DNA of 64,000 nt from Enteractinococcus helveticum (GTDB taxonomy: Bacteria; Actinomycetota; Actinomycetes; Actinomycetales; Micrococcaceae): assembly GCF_001657475.1 (NCBI RefSeq), contig NZ_LXEY01000014.1:1-64000 (forward strand). The letters run 5' to 3'. The notes beneath the pieces were generated by a model, which saw nothing but the letters and a program-made list of their open reading frames with translations, had not been told where the DNA came from and did no database searches. Of the stretch, positions 16,520 to 25,857 are shown piece by piece. The translations under genes and the position numbers were made by a program. Within the stretch, counting starts at the first letter, position 1; each line of letters starts with the position of its first letter.

Positions 16520-18178
16520 TTATTTGAGTTCCACGATGTTGGCTAGCAGGGACTTCGTGTATTCGTGGGTGGGATTATCTAGGACTTTGTCCACGGTGCC
16601 GTATTCGACGAGGTCTCCCTCATTCAGTACCGCAATATGGGTTGCGATGTGGCGTGCCAGGGTGATGTTGTGCGTGACAAACAGCATGGTCAATCCGCGG
16701 GATTCGCGCAGATAATTCAACAGGGCAATGATCGATGCCTGCACCGAGACATCGAGTGCTGAGGTGATCTCATCACAGATCATGACCGATGGGGCATTCA
16801 CAAGAGCTCGGGCGATTGCTGCGCGCTGGCGTTCACCACCTGACAAATCGCCGGGACGACGGTTATAAAACGACGCATCCAATTGGACGGCTTCCAGCGT
16901 TTCTTCGACCACGGCACGGCGCTGTTTCTTAGGCAGGATTCCGGACATATCCAGGGGTACCGATAGGGATTGGCCGATTGTACGGCGCGGGTTCAGTGAA
17001 GCGTAGGGGGATTGGAAAATATACTGCAAGTCTTGGCGCTGAGCCAGATTGCGTTTGCGGGTGCCGGTGGCTAGTTGCTCACCGCGCAGTTTCACAGTCC
17101 CCTCGTAGTGGTGTAGGAGGCCTGCGATTGAGCGCGCTAACGTAGTTTTGCCGGATCCGGACTCGCCCAGTAACAGGGTGCACTGACCCGGTTCAATGCC
17201 CAAACTGATGTTGTTCAAAACGGTGGTGTCACCGTAGGCTACGTTGAGGTTTTGCACTTCCAGCAAGTATTTTTCGTCCCACACCGTTGGCTCATCCTCG
17301 GAGGTATCGGATGCCTGAACGGTGCGGGCGCGTGGCAGCTCGGCAGTGGATTCCAGATCCTTTTCACCGGCCAAATCTGGGACTGCGGCAATCAGACGAC
17401 GCGTGTAAGGGTGTTCTGGTCGGGTGAGGATTTGCTCCCAGTCGCCGGTTTCCACAACTTCGCCCCGGTACATGACGGCAACTCGGTGGGCAAGGGCCGC
17501 GACGACGGCCAGGTCGTGGGTGATATAAAGACTGGCCACATTGTGGGTGACAGTCATGTGCCTGATCGTCTCTAACACGTGGGCCTGGGTGGACACATCC
17601 AGGCCGGTGGTGGGCTCATCCAGCACCAGGACATCGGGGTTCATCGCAAACGCCATCGCAATACCGATGCGTTGCTGTTGACCACCCGACAGTTGGTGCG
17701 GCCAGCGGCGTTGATAGGCATCGTTATTGGGCAGATCCACATCGGCTAGGACTTCGGCGACTCGGGCCCGACGTTCGGCGTCACTGGAACCATACTTGTG
17801 GATGGTCAGGACCTCTAAAATTTGGTCGCCCACCCGCATAGCGGGGTTCAAAGACAGCGCCGGATCCTGTGGCACATAGGCGATTCGGCGGCCACGCAAC
17901 GATCGGATGGTCTCGGCATCCAGATCAAGCAGGTTGAAGGGTTCGGTTCCATTGACCGGGGTGATCATGATGGAGCCGCCGGCGTGTTGAAGGCCTTCGC
18001 GGTAGTGGGCCAGGCAGGCCAGCCCGGCGGTGGTTTTACCCGAACCGGATTCTCCAACTAAACCTAGGACTTCGCCGCGATAGAGGTCAAATTCCACTCC
18101 GTGGATGATTTCGGTACCGTCGGTCGTGGCCACGCGCAGGTTGCGGACGGCCACCACGGGTTCGATCTGTGCGGTCAT
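16520..18178 (-). CDS. Twin ABC ATPase, DppD-DppF fusion (module 2, intact)
   Basis: A 552-residue ATPase with two ABC domains, each complete. Domain 1: Walker A GESGSGKTT, Q-loop YVPQDP, signature LSGGQQQR, Walker B VLDEP, H-loop YITHD. Domain 2: GESGSGKTT, YIFQSP, LSGGERQR, ICDE, FVTHN. It should power a Dpp/Opp-type importer in the cytoplasmic membrane. ATG 18178 is chosen because AGGA lies upstream in the 10-base gap after dppC; longer upstream reading overlaps dppC. It is the last transporter gene in the SBP-dppB-dppC-ATPase operon. It serves as the reference for the degenerate paralogue at 10206-11861. Confidence 0.93.
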   Translation of the reverse strand: MTAQIEPVVAVRNLRVATTDGTEIIHGVEFDLYRGEVLGLVGESGSGKTTAGLACLAHYREGLQHAGGSIMITPVNGTEPFNLLDLDAETIRSLRGRRIAYVPQDPALSLNPAMRVGDQILEVLTIHKYGSSDAERRARVAEVLADVDLPNNDAYQRRWPHQLSGGQQQRIGIAMAFAMNPDVLVLDEPTTGLDVSTQAHVLETIRHMTVTHNVASLYITHDLAVVAALAHRVAVMYRGEVVETGDWEQILTRPEHPYTRRLIAAVPDLAGEKDLESTAELPRARTVQASDTSEDEPTVWDEKYLLEVQNLNVAYGDTTVLNNISLGIEPGQCTLLLGESGSGKTTLARSIAGLLHHYEGTVKLRGEQLATGTRKRNLAQRQDLQYIFQSPYASLNPRRTIGQSLSVPLDMSGILPKKQRRAVVEETLEAVQLDASFYNRRPGDLSGGERQRAAIARALVNAPSVMICDEITSALDVSVQASIIALLNYLRESRGLTMLFVTHNITLARHIATHIAVLNEGDLVEYGTVDKVLDNPTHEYTKSLLANIVELK

Positions 18179-18188
18179 GGTTGTAGTC

Positions 18189-19064
18189 CTAACTGGTCTG
18201 TGTAGCAGTAGTTGCGGTGGCCCGGGCGATCGCATCGGCCAGTAAATTGGTGCCGATGGTCAAGATGGCGATCGCGATGACCGGCAGCAGCACACCCCAG
18301 GGCTGGATGGATAATGCGATCCGGTTTTCGTTGATCATCAGCCCCCAGTCGGCGGTGGGCGGCTGCATGCCCAGCCCCAGGAAGGACAGGGAGGCGATCG
18401 TACCGATCGAGTACGTCAACCGCAGCCCGGTTTCCACGGCAATAGGACCGGTGATGTTGGGGAAGATTTCGCGGGACAGGATTTGCCAGCGCGGCATCGC
18501 ATACATTTGCGCAGCCAGGATGTAGTCCTGCGACGTTACCGATAGGGTCGCGGCTCGTGCAACGCGGGCGACACGAGGTGCATGGGTGAATCCGATGACT
18601 AACACCAGGACCCATCCGGTGGGCCCGAAGATCACGATGGCCAATAGTGCTAGGACCAGTTGTGGGAAGGCCAGTACGACGTCATTAGTTCGCATGATGA
18701 TCGAATCGGTCACACCGCCTGAATACGCGGCGATCATACCCATGATCGACCCAAGAACCACTCCGATGGCGGTTGCCGCAACGGAATACCACAGCAAGGC
18801 CAAGCCTCCGGTGAGGAAGCGCGAGGCGACGGAGCGTCCCAGATCGTCGGTGCCAAACAGCCCAATGGATTCAAAGGGTTGGCCCATGAATTCGGTCGGG
18901 GAGTAGCCTGCGATGGCTTCGGCAAACAGGTAGCCGATGACTGCCAACAGGATGATGAAAACCGTCAGGATGGTCCCCACCTTGCCAGAAGGCTGCTGCC
19001 ATACTCGCACCAAGAGTGGTTGGGGTTTGGACCCGGAGGTTTTGAGTGCTTCGGCTTGGCTCAT
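18189..19064 (-). CDS. Peptide-type ABC transporter permease, DppC-like (module 2)
   Basis: A 291-residue inner-membrane permease of the DppC/OppC type. After a cytoplasmic N-terminus (LLVRVWQQPSGKVG) comes the first membrane helix, then DDLGRSVASRFLTGG, further helices, the EAA loop (ATLSVTSQDYILAAQMYAMP) and SFLGLGMQPPTADWG. The start overlaps the dppB stop by 4 bases (ATGA). It pairs with the DppB-like permease to form the channel. It is closely related to the module 1 gene at 11861-12730. Confidence 0.93.
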   Translation of the reverse strand: MSQAEALKTSGSKPQPLLVRVWQQPSGKVGTILTVFIILLAVIGYLFAEAIAGYSPTEFMGQPFESIGLFGTDDLGRSVASRFLTGGLALLWYSVAATAIGVVLGSIMGMIAAYSGGVTDSIIMRTNDVVLAFPQLVLALLAIVIFGPTGWVLVLVIGFTHAPRVARVARAATLSVTSQDYILAAQMYAMPRWQILSREIFPNITGPIAVETGLRLTYSIGTIASLSFLGLGMQPPTADWGLMINENRIALSIQPWGVLLPVIAIAILTIGTNLLADAIARATATTATQTS

Positions 19065-20011
19065 TTGGCGCTCCTTAACCGCGGATTGGCCAGGATACCA
19101 ACCACATCGGCCAGTAGGTTGACGATCACATAGACGACGGCGACCAGCAGCGAAATGGCCTGGACTACTTGCACATCGCGGTTATTGACCGCATCAATCA
19201 GCGCCTGGCCCACCCCTGGATACCGGAACAGGTATTCCACCACAACCACACCACCCACGAGCCAGGCCAGCTGGATGGCAATGACCTGGGCTACCGGGCC
19301 GATGGCATGCGGTAGCGCGTGGCGTAGGGTGACCTGGCGTTCGGGAACGCCTTTGAGACGCGCCATTTCAACATGGCCGGAACCTAACGCCTCGATCATG
19401 GTCGCACGGGTCATGCGCACAATATATGGGGTCACAACGATCACCAGTGTCAAGGCCGGCAGGATCAGTTGGAGCGGATACTCCCACACCCTGGTGCCCG
19501 GCGGGGCCATCGTCACGGCCGGTAGGATGCGGAACACTCCGGTGGCAAATAGGGTGATCAGTGCAATCCCGACGACGAATTCTGGCATCGCCGCCAGGAT
19601 CAGCGATAACCAGGTGATCCCAGTTTCGCGTTTCGTGGCACGGTGGAATGCAGAATAGATCCCAAGCAGGATCCCAGCCGGCACAGCAATGATGGCCGCG
19701 GCTGCCAGCAGGACTAATGAGTTGACAACGGTTTCGCCCAGGAGCTCGGTCACCGCACCGCCAGTGGACACCGAGGTGCCCAGATCGCCGGTAAACAGTC
19801 CGGCCAGCCACCCGAAATAGCGTTGCACGGGTGGCTCATCGAGCCCCATTTGTGCATTGAGCGCGGCGATGCGTTCGGGGGTGGCCTGCTGCCCCAGGAT
19901 GGCCCGAGCCGGGTCACCCGGCAGTAACAGGGTGGCCACGAACACCACAATGGACACCGCCAGCAAAATGAAAACGCTGATGCCCAGGCGTTTGAAAATC
20001 ATCTTGGTCAT
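19061..20011 (-). CDS. Peptide-type ABC transporter permease, DppB-like (module 2)
   Basis: A protein of 316 residues. ATG 20011 is chosen because it forms an ATGA overlap with the binding-protein stop and GGAGGTGG lies just upstream. It begins MTKMIFKRLGISVFILLAVS. LLPGDPARAILGQQATPERI shows the extracytoplasmic segment typical of DppB, which the module 1 paralogue lacks. EYLFRYPGVGQALIDAVNNR is the conserved cytoplasmic loop near the end. About six membrane helices are visible. Full length for the family. Confidence 0.93.
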   Translation of the reverse strand: MTKMIFKRLGISVFILLAVSIVVFVATLLLPGDPARAILGQQATPERIAALNAQMGLDEPPVQRYFGWLAGLFTGDLGTSVSTGGAVTELLGETVVNSLVLLAAAAIIAVPAGILLGIYSAFHRATKRETGITWLSLILAAMPEFVVGIALITLFATGVFRILPAVTMAPPGTRVWEYPLQLILPALTLVIVVTPYIVRMTRATMIEALGSGHVEMARLKGVPERQVTLRHALPHAIGPVAQVIAIQLAWLVGGVVVVEYLFRYPGVGQALIDAVNNRDVQVVQAISLLVAVVYVIVNLLADVVGILANPRLRSAK

Positions 20012-21591
20012 TCGGCCACCTCCGCGATCCACACGCGGTGGAAGTTATAACCACCCAGGGGGCTACCGGTCGCGTTTTCTTGCAACCCAACCACGTAGCT
20101 GTGATAGGCATCCACCTGATTGAAGAAACCCCAGATGATATAGCCACCTTCTTCATAGAGACGTTGCTGTTGTTGACGGATCATCGCATAGCGTTGCTCA
20201 TCATCGCGTTCTGCACGAGCTGCCGCCACCGCTGCCGCATAGTCTGCATCGAGCCAGTGCGTCTCGTTGAACGGTGCGCCTTCAACGGTGGACTGTGAAG
20301 TTTGGGCTAAAAAGTTTCGGGTATACCAGAACGACAGCGCGAAATCCCATTCCAAATAATTTTCCCAAAACGCCGTCTCGTCCAGTCGACGAATCGAAAT
20401 ATTGATCCCGGCTGCAGCGGCTTGTTGGGCGAATACCTGGGCGGCTTCCACCGCTCCAGATTGGATGGGGGCAGCCACAAGCTCCACGCTTATCCCGTCC
20501 GGATAGCCGGCCTCGGCCAGTAGCTGTTTGGCCTGGGCAATGTCTTGTTCCCGCTGGGGCAGATCTTGCGGATAAGCCGGGTCAAAGACGGCATACATGT
20601 CATTTCCCACAAAACCGTGACCGGAAAACACCTGGTCAACCATTTGCTGCCGATCAATGGCCAACCGGAAGGCTTGCCGAACGCGCACGTCGTCGAAGGG
20701 TGCGACATCAACTCGCATCGTAAAGGGCAACCACATTCCGGTTTCTGAATCCAGGACGCGTAACCGTTCATCGGCCCGCAGCACTTTTGCCAGGGCCGGC
20801 GGCAGCTGGGCGAGCGCATCCACCTGAGTCGACAGTAGCGCATTGATCATCGCATCGTTTTCAGAAAAATTCAGCAGGTGGACTTCATCCAGGTGTGCTG
20901 GTCCCTCAAAATGATGCTCATTGCGTTCCAATACCGTGGACTGAGCCGGTACGAAGTCTTTGAGCTTGAACGCTCCAGAGGACACCGGGTCACTCGGATC
21001 GTAATCCACCGGCACAATCCCCATTTGATACTGTGAAAATGCGTCATCCAACTCCGCATCGGCAGCGGATAACTCGATGTTCACGGTACGGTCATTGACT
21101 ACTACGACGTCGGACACGTGCGTCAACATCGCGGCACCATTTTTCGGATCATCCGGGTCAGTAATGCGGGCAATCGTGGCTTTTACAGCATCGGACGTAA
21201 TGGCACTACCGTCGGAAAATTTCAGCCCCTCCCGCAACACAACCGTCCACACGGTCGCATCCGTATTGGGCTCAAACGATTCGGCTAGCCGGTATTCCAG
21301 TTCATAGTCATCATTGCGACGCAACAGCGGTTCGTACAGGTTCACGCAGCGGGCGGTGTCGGCCGAGTTTGTCGGAATATGCGCATCCAACGTGTCAGCG
21401 GCGTCGCCACCTGTCAGCCCGACTCGCAAGATGCCGCCTTGGACGGGGCCGCTATCGGTGCGGTATTCAACCAGCGGGCCCGTGTTACAGGCTGTCAGTG
21501 TCCCCAAAGCTCCGAGCCCAAGGACGCCGCCCAAAAGCGTGCGCCGACTGAACGGCATCGTCAGCGAATTATATGCAGGTGTTGATCTCAT
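20008..21591 (-). CDS. Extracellular substrate-binding lipoprotein (family 5, Dpp/Opp type), Tat-like signal
   Basis: A solute-binding protein of about 527 residues (516 if ATG 21558 is used). The N-terminus has a twin-arginine-like signal, SRRTLLGGVLGLGALGTLTAC, with a lipobox ending in Cys, so it is probably exported folded by Tat and anchored by lipid. Family 5 features follow: GGILRVGL, LYEPLLRR, WTVVLREGLKFSDGSAIT (the SBP_bac_5 signature) and VRQAFRLAIDRQQMV. The ligand cannot be read; the acyltransferase next to the transporter hints at a quaternary amine, carnitine-like or acylated compound, but peptides are equally possible. First gene of the module 2 operon. Neither start has a strong ribosome site. 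Confidence 0.9.
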   Translation of the reverse strand: MRSTPAYNSLTMPFSRRTLLGGVLGLGALGTLTACNTGPLVEYRTDSGPVQGGILRVGLTGGDAADTLDAHIPTNSADTARCVNLYEPLLRRNDDYELEYRLAESFEPNTDATVWTVVLREGLKFSDGSAITSDAVKATIARITDPDDPKNGAAMLTHVSDVVVVNDRTVNIELSAADAELDDAFSQYQMGIVPVDYDPSDPVSSGAFKLKDFVPAQSTVLERNEHHFEGPAHLDEVHLLNFSENDAMINALLSTQVDALAQLPPALAKVLRADERLRVLDSETGMWLPFTMRVDVAPFDDVRVRQAFRLAIDRQQMVDQVFSGHGFVGNDMYAVFDPAYPQDLPQREQDIAQAKQLLAEAGYPDGISVELVAAPIQSGAVEAAQVFAQQAAAAGINISIRRLDETAFWENYLEWDFALSFWYTRNFLAQTSQSTVEGAPFNETHWLDADYAAAVAAARAERDDEQRYAMIRQQQQRLYEEGGYIIWGFFNQVDAYHSYVVGLQENATGSPLGGYNFHRVWIAEVAE

Positions 21592-21638
21592 CCACTATCC
21601 AAATGTTGAATCTAATACAGACGGTGAAACACAAAGCC

Positions 21639-21806
21639 TTACAGTGGATGAGGTTCTTGGAGCCTGCCGGCCAGTGTTTTGGATAATTTCGTGTCGTCAA
21701 TACCCAGGTGTTTTGCGATTGCTCGCTGGGCGGGACTGGCATCTCGAATCACTTTTTTGGCACGCCGGACCGAGACTGAACTCTGAGAACATGATATAGC
21801 CGACAT
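21639..21806 (-). pseudogene. Helix-turn-helix fragment
   Basis: The minus strand encodes RDASPAQRAIAKHLGIDD then TKLSKTLAGR, which matches the HTH core of XRE-like regulators (often fused to ImmA/IrrE peptidases in actinobacteria). The frame ends shortly after AGR with no downstream domain, so only the start of a regulator remains. It lies between the binding-protein gene and the second PspC gene. The adjoining 21843-22021 holds nothing recognisable. Confidence 0.5.
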
Positions 21807-22021
21807 GATCTTGAACCTAACAACACCCCCGCAGGGTCGCAAGGTTTGAAAGCTTAGTCAGGTCTTTGGCAAAACCAACGTTCGATGAATTCAAACAATG
21901 TGGCAGCGTGCACTGGAAGCATCACGCTATCAAGTGCTGGCCTCAACGCCGCGTGTCCACGAGGCACGTCGAATCTTCGGGCTTTAACCGCGAGAACATA
22001 AACGGCGAGACAGGGTTGGCA

Positions 22022-22279
22022 TTAGCGTTTCGGAGGACGCTTGCCTTCGAGCATTCGTTCCAGCGGAATGCTGTTATCGCGCCATGGCGTAACGATCCAG
22101 ACGACGACGTAGAGAATCCAACCGATAACTGGTAGCAAAAATGAGACCAGGACCAAGAGCCGGACAAGCCAGACGTTGATACCAAAACGTGAGGCGATCC
22201 CTCCGGCGATACCACCTAAGATGCGTTGTGGTCCTCGGCGAAATCTGATGTGGCGGATGGAGTCGAAGATGGTGTTCAT
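22022..22279 (-). CDS. PspC-domain membrane protein (copy 2)
   Basis: A protein of 85 residues: FRRGPQRILGGIAGGIASRF, NVWLVRLLVLVSFLLPVIGW and a second hydrophobic segment, ending in a basic tail (KRPPKR). It is strongly similar to the copy at 7780-8034 over its whole length. Both copies lie in the same orientation at the two outer ends of the tandem acyltransferase/transporter region. A small membrane protein with one or two segments; function is unknown beyond the PspC family name. Confidence 0.85.
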   Translation of the reverse strand: MNTIFDSIRHIRFRRGPQRILGGIAGGIASRFGINVWLVRLLVLVSFLLPVIGWILYVVVWIVTPWRDNSIPLERMLEGKRPPKR

Positions 22280-22312
22280 GGCATTGACGCTACGCGAAAT
22301 CTTTTGTTCGCA

Positions 22313-23713
22313 CTATAGCGATTTCGCTGTCAAAAGTGTTGCCCTGGCAAGCTCGGCCGCCGCAGGGCTGACGGTGCCATTGAACCACGCCCGTTGATCT
22401 TTCGGCGCGATGTACCACAACAAGATCGTTTGCCATGAGCCCTGAAATACGACGTCGTGGCTTTGCACAGGCTCATGATTGATGCGCCATCCAGATGCGG
22501 TGAGTATCTCGGCTACGGTCTGGAGTTCAAAACCGTCATCTGAGGTTGCTGCAAATAATAAGGACAGTAGTGCCGCATCATGGGAGAACGTGCGAGCGGA
22601 TGGTTCAGAGGGTAAGAGACGGGCTGCTAAGTGATTCCACAACAGTGATGTTGTTTCTCGGCCGTCCTTGGCCGCCTTGGTGAGTAACAGGTCGCCCTTA
22701 TATTTGCGCAGCAATCCGACCTGTTGAAGAGCCTCGCGAACGTGCATCACCGCTAGCATTTTTGACTCACCGCCGGTAGACAGTTCAAAATCTCTCAACC
22801 CGAGCTCTTCACCAAAACGAAACGCGATTTTGGGAGGAAGATATCCGGCGCTCGTGAGCCGTACCCCGGTGCCAATCTCGTCAAGGAGGAGCTGCACCGC
22901 GCTGAGTGAATCGACCAACTCGGGTTCTTCTGGCACTGGACGACCTGACCTTGGATCATCTGAGGCCAGTATTTCCAAACGATGGATCATCTCGGAGCGA
23001 GCCTGTTGGTCCTGACATTGGTTCAGAATGCTCTTGAACTGCGGAAACTGAGCGATGAGTGTTCGTGTTTCTTGGTCGAAGCCGAAGAGCTCTGGGACAG
23101 GTCCTGCCGGAGCGAAACCAGCGGGAGCTACCAGCCAGCTATCGATCGCTTCATTAATCTCATCGAGGTCAAAATAGGCTGGGTCGAAGTCGAACTCGTC
23201 GAGTAATTCTTGTTCGGTCATGCCGCGGGAGTCCTCCGGCGGTGCTGCTCGTCGGCCAGCGATGCAGACCGCGATGGGATCATCCGGCATGGCCTGACGG
23301 ACCTTTTCGAGTTTGATGCTGTGGTGCCAGCTGTCACCGTAGTCATAGACATAGTTCAGCTTATCGCCGGGTTCTTGCAAGGTTTCGTCAAGGCGAACGT
23401 CGTCAACGAAGGTGCCTTCATCCTCGCCGTCGGTCATATCGTAGTCACAGAGGAAGTATTCACTATCCCAACTAAACGGGTGGCCAAGAGAGAAACGATA
23501 TAAGTGGTAGTCATACCATTCGAATGCGCCCTGAATGACACGATGCAGGGTGAGTAGGGAAACGTCGGAGCGAATTTCAATGCGGCGCCAAATGGGAGGC
23601 CGTGCGCCGTCTAGATCGATGCGTAACTGGAAAATATAGGTTTCCGCAAGCCGATCGCGTCGTCTAACTGGTCGCGGGGGCCTCTCGTATCCAAAGCTGC
23701 TCATGAAGTCCAT
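22313..23713 (-). CDS. Plasmid pRiA4b ORF-3-like protein
   Basis: A protein of 466 residues. The first ~180 residues form a PRiA4_ORF3 domain: YIFQLRIDLDGARPPIWRRI, VSLLTLHRVIQGAFEWYDYH, then YDYGDSWHHSIKLEKV and CIAGRRAAPPEDSRG. The remaining ~280 residues are largely helical and carry no domain I recognise. Such proteins are found on plasmids and chromosomes of many bacteria with no established role. No signal peptide or membrane segment is visible. ATG 23713 has no strong ribosome site; a second ATG 9 bases on is possible. It stands alone between the PspC gene and a membrane-protein gene. Confidence 0.82.
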   Translation of the reverse strand: MDFMSSFGYERPPRPVRRRDRLAETYIFQLRIDLDGARPPIWRRIEIRSDVSLLTLHRVIQGAFEWYDYHLYRFSLGHPFSWDSEYFLCDYDMTDGEDEGTFVDDVRLDETLQEPGDKLNYVYDYGDSWHHSIKLEKVRQAMPDDPIAVCIAGRRAAPPEDSRGMTEQELLDEFDFDPAYFDLDEINEAIDSWLVAPAGFAPAGPVPELFGFDQETRTLIAQFPQFKSILNQCQDQQARSEMIHRLEILASDDPRSGRPVPEEPELVDSLSAVQLLLDEIGTGVRLTSAGYLPPKIAFRFGEELGLRDFELSTGGESKMLAVMHVREALQQVGLLRKYKGDLLLTKAAKDGRETTSLLWNHLAARLLPSEPSARTFSHDAALLSLLFAATSDDGFELQTVAEILTASGWRINHEPVQSHDVVFQGSWQTILLWYIAPKDQRAWFNGTVSPAAAELARATLLTAKSL

Positions 23714-23747
23714 GGGTGCAGTTTACCGGCCGGATGAGGCGAGCCGT

Positions 23748-24305
23748 TTAGCTGGTCACCAGATGAATCGACGCAAGGACCGCAGCGGTAAGCACTAACA
23801 GGCCACCGGTGACCAGGCAGACCCGACCCGGGCCGGAGCGGGGATTGGCTTCTTCTGCGGTACCCATGACCGCCGTCGTTGAAAGAGCGATCAAGACAGC
23901 CATGCCAATGTAGAGCGGTGTTTGATACAGCCACGAATATAGGACGAAGTGCACCGCGGTGATCGTGGCAAATACGACCGGCACGAGCCCGTACTGGCGT
24001 TTGCTGATCAGATAGATCAGCAGCGGTAGACCAAGTAGCTGTGAAATACCGATCAGAATGGATAGCTGTGTGATCTCGTCGGGGACAGGTCTGGATTGAC
24101 CGATGGCTCCGATCAGCGCAGACAAGCCTAGCGCGATGGGGAACGCCACCATGCCTTGGAACAGGGTCGCGTATGCGGCAGTGCGTTGGGACGCGCGTGA
24201 CCAAAACACAGCACACACCAGCCAGGTCAAACCATAGGCGCTCAGAAACGCGACCCCTGACAGATTTTGCTCGGCGAGTTGTCCTAATGCATCGGCCAAA
24301 TCCAT
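23748..24305 (-). CDS. Six-helix integral membrane protein (DUF7010-like)
   Basis: A protein of 185 residues with about six membrane segments, for example VAFLSAYGLTWLVCAVFW, FPIALGLSALIGAI, LLGLPLLIYLI and VFATITAVHFVLYSWLY. The arrangement resembles DUF7010-type proteins, whose role is unknown. A GAGGA site lies 9 bases before ATG 24305. It is separated from the aminotransferase gene by a terminator. No motif suggests a substrate. Confidence 0.65.
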   Translation of the reverse strand: MDLADALGQLAEQNLSGVAFLSAYGLTWLVCAVFWSRASQRTAAYATLFQGMVAFPIALGLSALIGAIGQSRPVPDEITQLSILIGISQLLGLPLLIYLISKRQYGLVPVVFATITAVHFVLYSWLYQTPLYIGMAVLIALSTTAVMGTAEEANPRSGPGRVCLVTGGLLVLTAAVLASIHLVTS

Positions 24306-24415
24306 GCTTGGTCTTCCTCAACGTGTGGGCTCCATTGTGGGCGCAGTTTAGCAGCCAACCATGCAATGGGTCTGCAGTTTGTGGGTGCTCGATGCTCGCG
24401 TCATGCTGGAGAAAC

Positions 24416-24457
24416 CTCAACGGTGGACCACAGCTCATGCTGCAGCCCACCGTTGAG
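24416..24457. terminator. Terminator after the aminotransferase operon
   Basis: An 11-bp perfect stem CTCAACGGTGG (24416-24426) / CCACCGTTGAG (24447-24457) lies 21 bases beyond the aminotransferase stop. Confidence 0.65.
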
Positions 24458-24478
24458 TGTGTGTTCGTTTGGAGGCTT

Positions 24479-25849
24479 TCAGTGCTGGTAATACTGGTCA
24501 GCCACCGACAGTGCCTCATCCAGAATGGCGAGCCCCTCGGCAACGACGTCGTCGTCGATATTCAACGGCGGCACCACATGGATGCGGTTGAAGTTCGCGA
24601 ATACGATGAGGCCTAGTTCCTTGCATTTGGCAATGACCTTGCCCATCGCTTCGGAGCTGGAACCATAGGGTGCCAGCGGCTGTTTGGAGTCTCGGTTGGT
24701 GACCAGTTCGATTGCCCAGAAACAGCCCAGACCGCGCACATCACCCACCTACGGGTGTGCTTCTTGTAGACGGCGCAGGCTCGGCCCAATGACGTCGTCG
24801 CCCAGCCGGGTGGCATTGGCGTTCATGCCTTCGTCTTCCATCGCGTTGATGGTTGCTACAGCGGCGGCAGTGGCCAGCGGGTGACCAGAATAGGTCAGCC
24901 CGCCAGGGTAGACGCGGTTGCGGAACGTATCGAAGATCGCCTCGTTGATGATGACGCCGCCCAGGGGTACGTAGCCGGAGTTGACCCCTTTGGCGAAGGT
25001 GATCAGGTCCGGGGTGACGTTCCAGTGGTCGATGGCGAACCACTTGCCGGTGCGACCAAAACCGGACATGACTTCATCGGCGATGAAGACGATGCCGTAT
25101 TTTTCGGTCAGCTCTCGCACTCCGGCCATGTAGCCGGCCGGTGGCACATAGATGCCCGCGGTACCCGGCACAGATTCCAGGATCAGCGCGGCGATGGTAT
25201 CCGGGCCCTCGAGCACGATGGTGTTCTCGAGATTCTCCAGGGCACGAGCCACTTCCTGTTCCTCGGTCTCGGCGTGGAAGTAGGAACGGTACGGGTAGCA
25301 CGGCAAAAAGTGTACGGTCCCGGTCGAGGCAGTATCCGATGCGAAGCGCCGTGGGTCGCCGGTGACATTGACAGCCAGGTGCGTGCCACCGTGATAGGAG
25401 CGATAGGCTGACAGCACCTTGGTTTTGCCGGTGTGTAAACGGGCCATGCGGATGGCGTGCTCATTGGCATCCGCACCACCGTTGGTGAAGAACACGTAGT
25501 CCATACCCTGGGGTGCACGCTCGGCAATCAGGCGAGCAGCCTCCGAGCGCGGTGCCGAGACATGTGCCGGCGCGATGGTCGCAATGGTCGCGGCCTGTTC
25601 CTGAATGGCCGCAACAACCTTCGGATGCTGATGTCCGACGTTGGTGTTGACCATCTGCGAGGAGAAATCAATATAGCGTTTTCCGGTTTCATCCCAGACG
25701 AAGGAGCCTTCGGTTTTTACCACGGTCATCGGGCTAAACGGATCCTGCGCCGCCCACGAGTGGAACACATGTGCTCGATCCAGCTCATAAGCGCGCTCGC
25801 CCTCGGCCCGCAACGCTTGGGTTACATCAGAAGAATGGGTAACAGTCAT
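24479..25849 (-). pseudogene. Class III (omega-amino acid) aminotransferase interrupted by an amber codon
   Basis: A PLP-dependent class III aminotransferase, full length (about 456 codons) except for one in-frame TAG at 24749-24751. Start ATG 25849 follows AAGGA. Visible: NGGADANEHAIRMARLHTGK (cofactor phosphate region), FIADEVMSGFGRTGKW (the Asp that holds the pyridine ring), TFAKGVNSGYVPLGG (PLP-binding lysine). The TAG sits in EAHP*VGDVRGLGCFWAIEL, a conserved stretch where relatives have a residue such as Ser, so it is a nonsense change, not a natural end. The GTG after it (24748) could restart the C-terminal domain. Its partner gene (MmsA-like) suggests beta-alanine or GABA use. Confidence 0.8.
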
Positions 25850-25857
25850 GACAATCC

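Noticed and set aside
21866-22135. An 89-residue plus-strand frame
   Set aside because: Half of it is antisense to the PspC gene, and the rest has no similarity or ribosome site.
23701-24543. A 280-residue minus-strand frame
   Set aside because: It shadows the six-helix membrane protein in another frame; composition is unlike a real protein.
2628-24751. Two in-frame TAG codons in conserved genes might mean amber recoding
   Set aside because: Several intact genes here (SDR at 383, OBAP at 1435, DUF3151 at 7090) end at TAG, so TAG acts as a normal stop; two independent nonsense changes are simpler.
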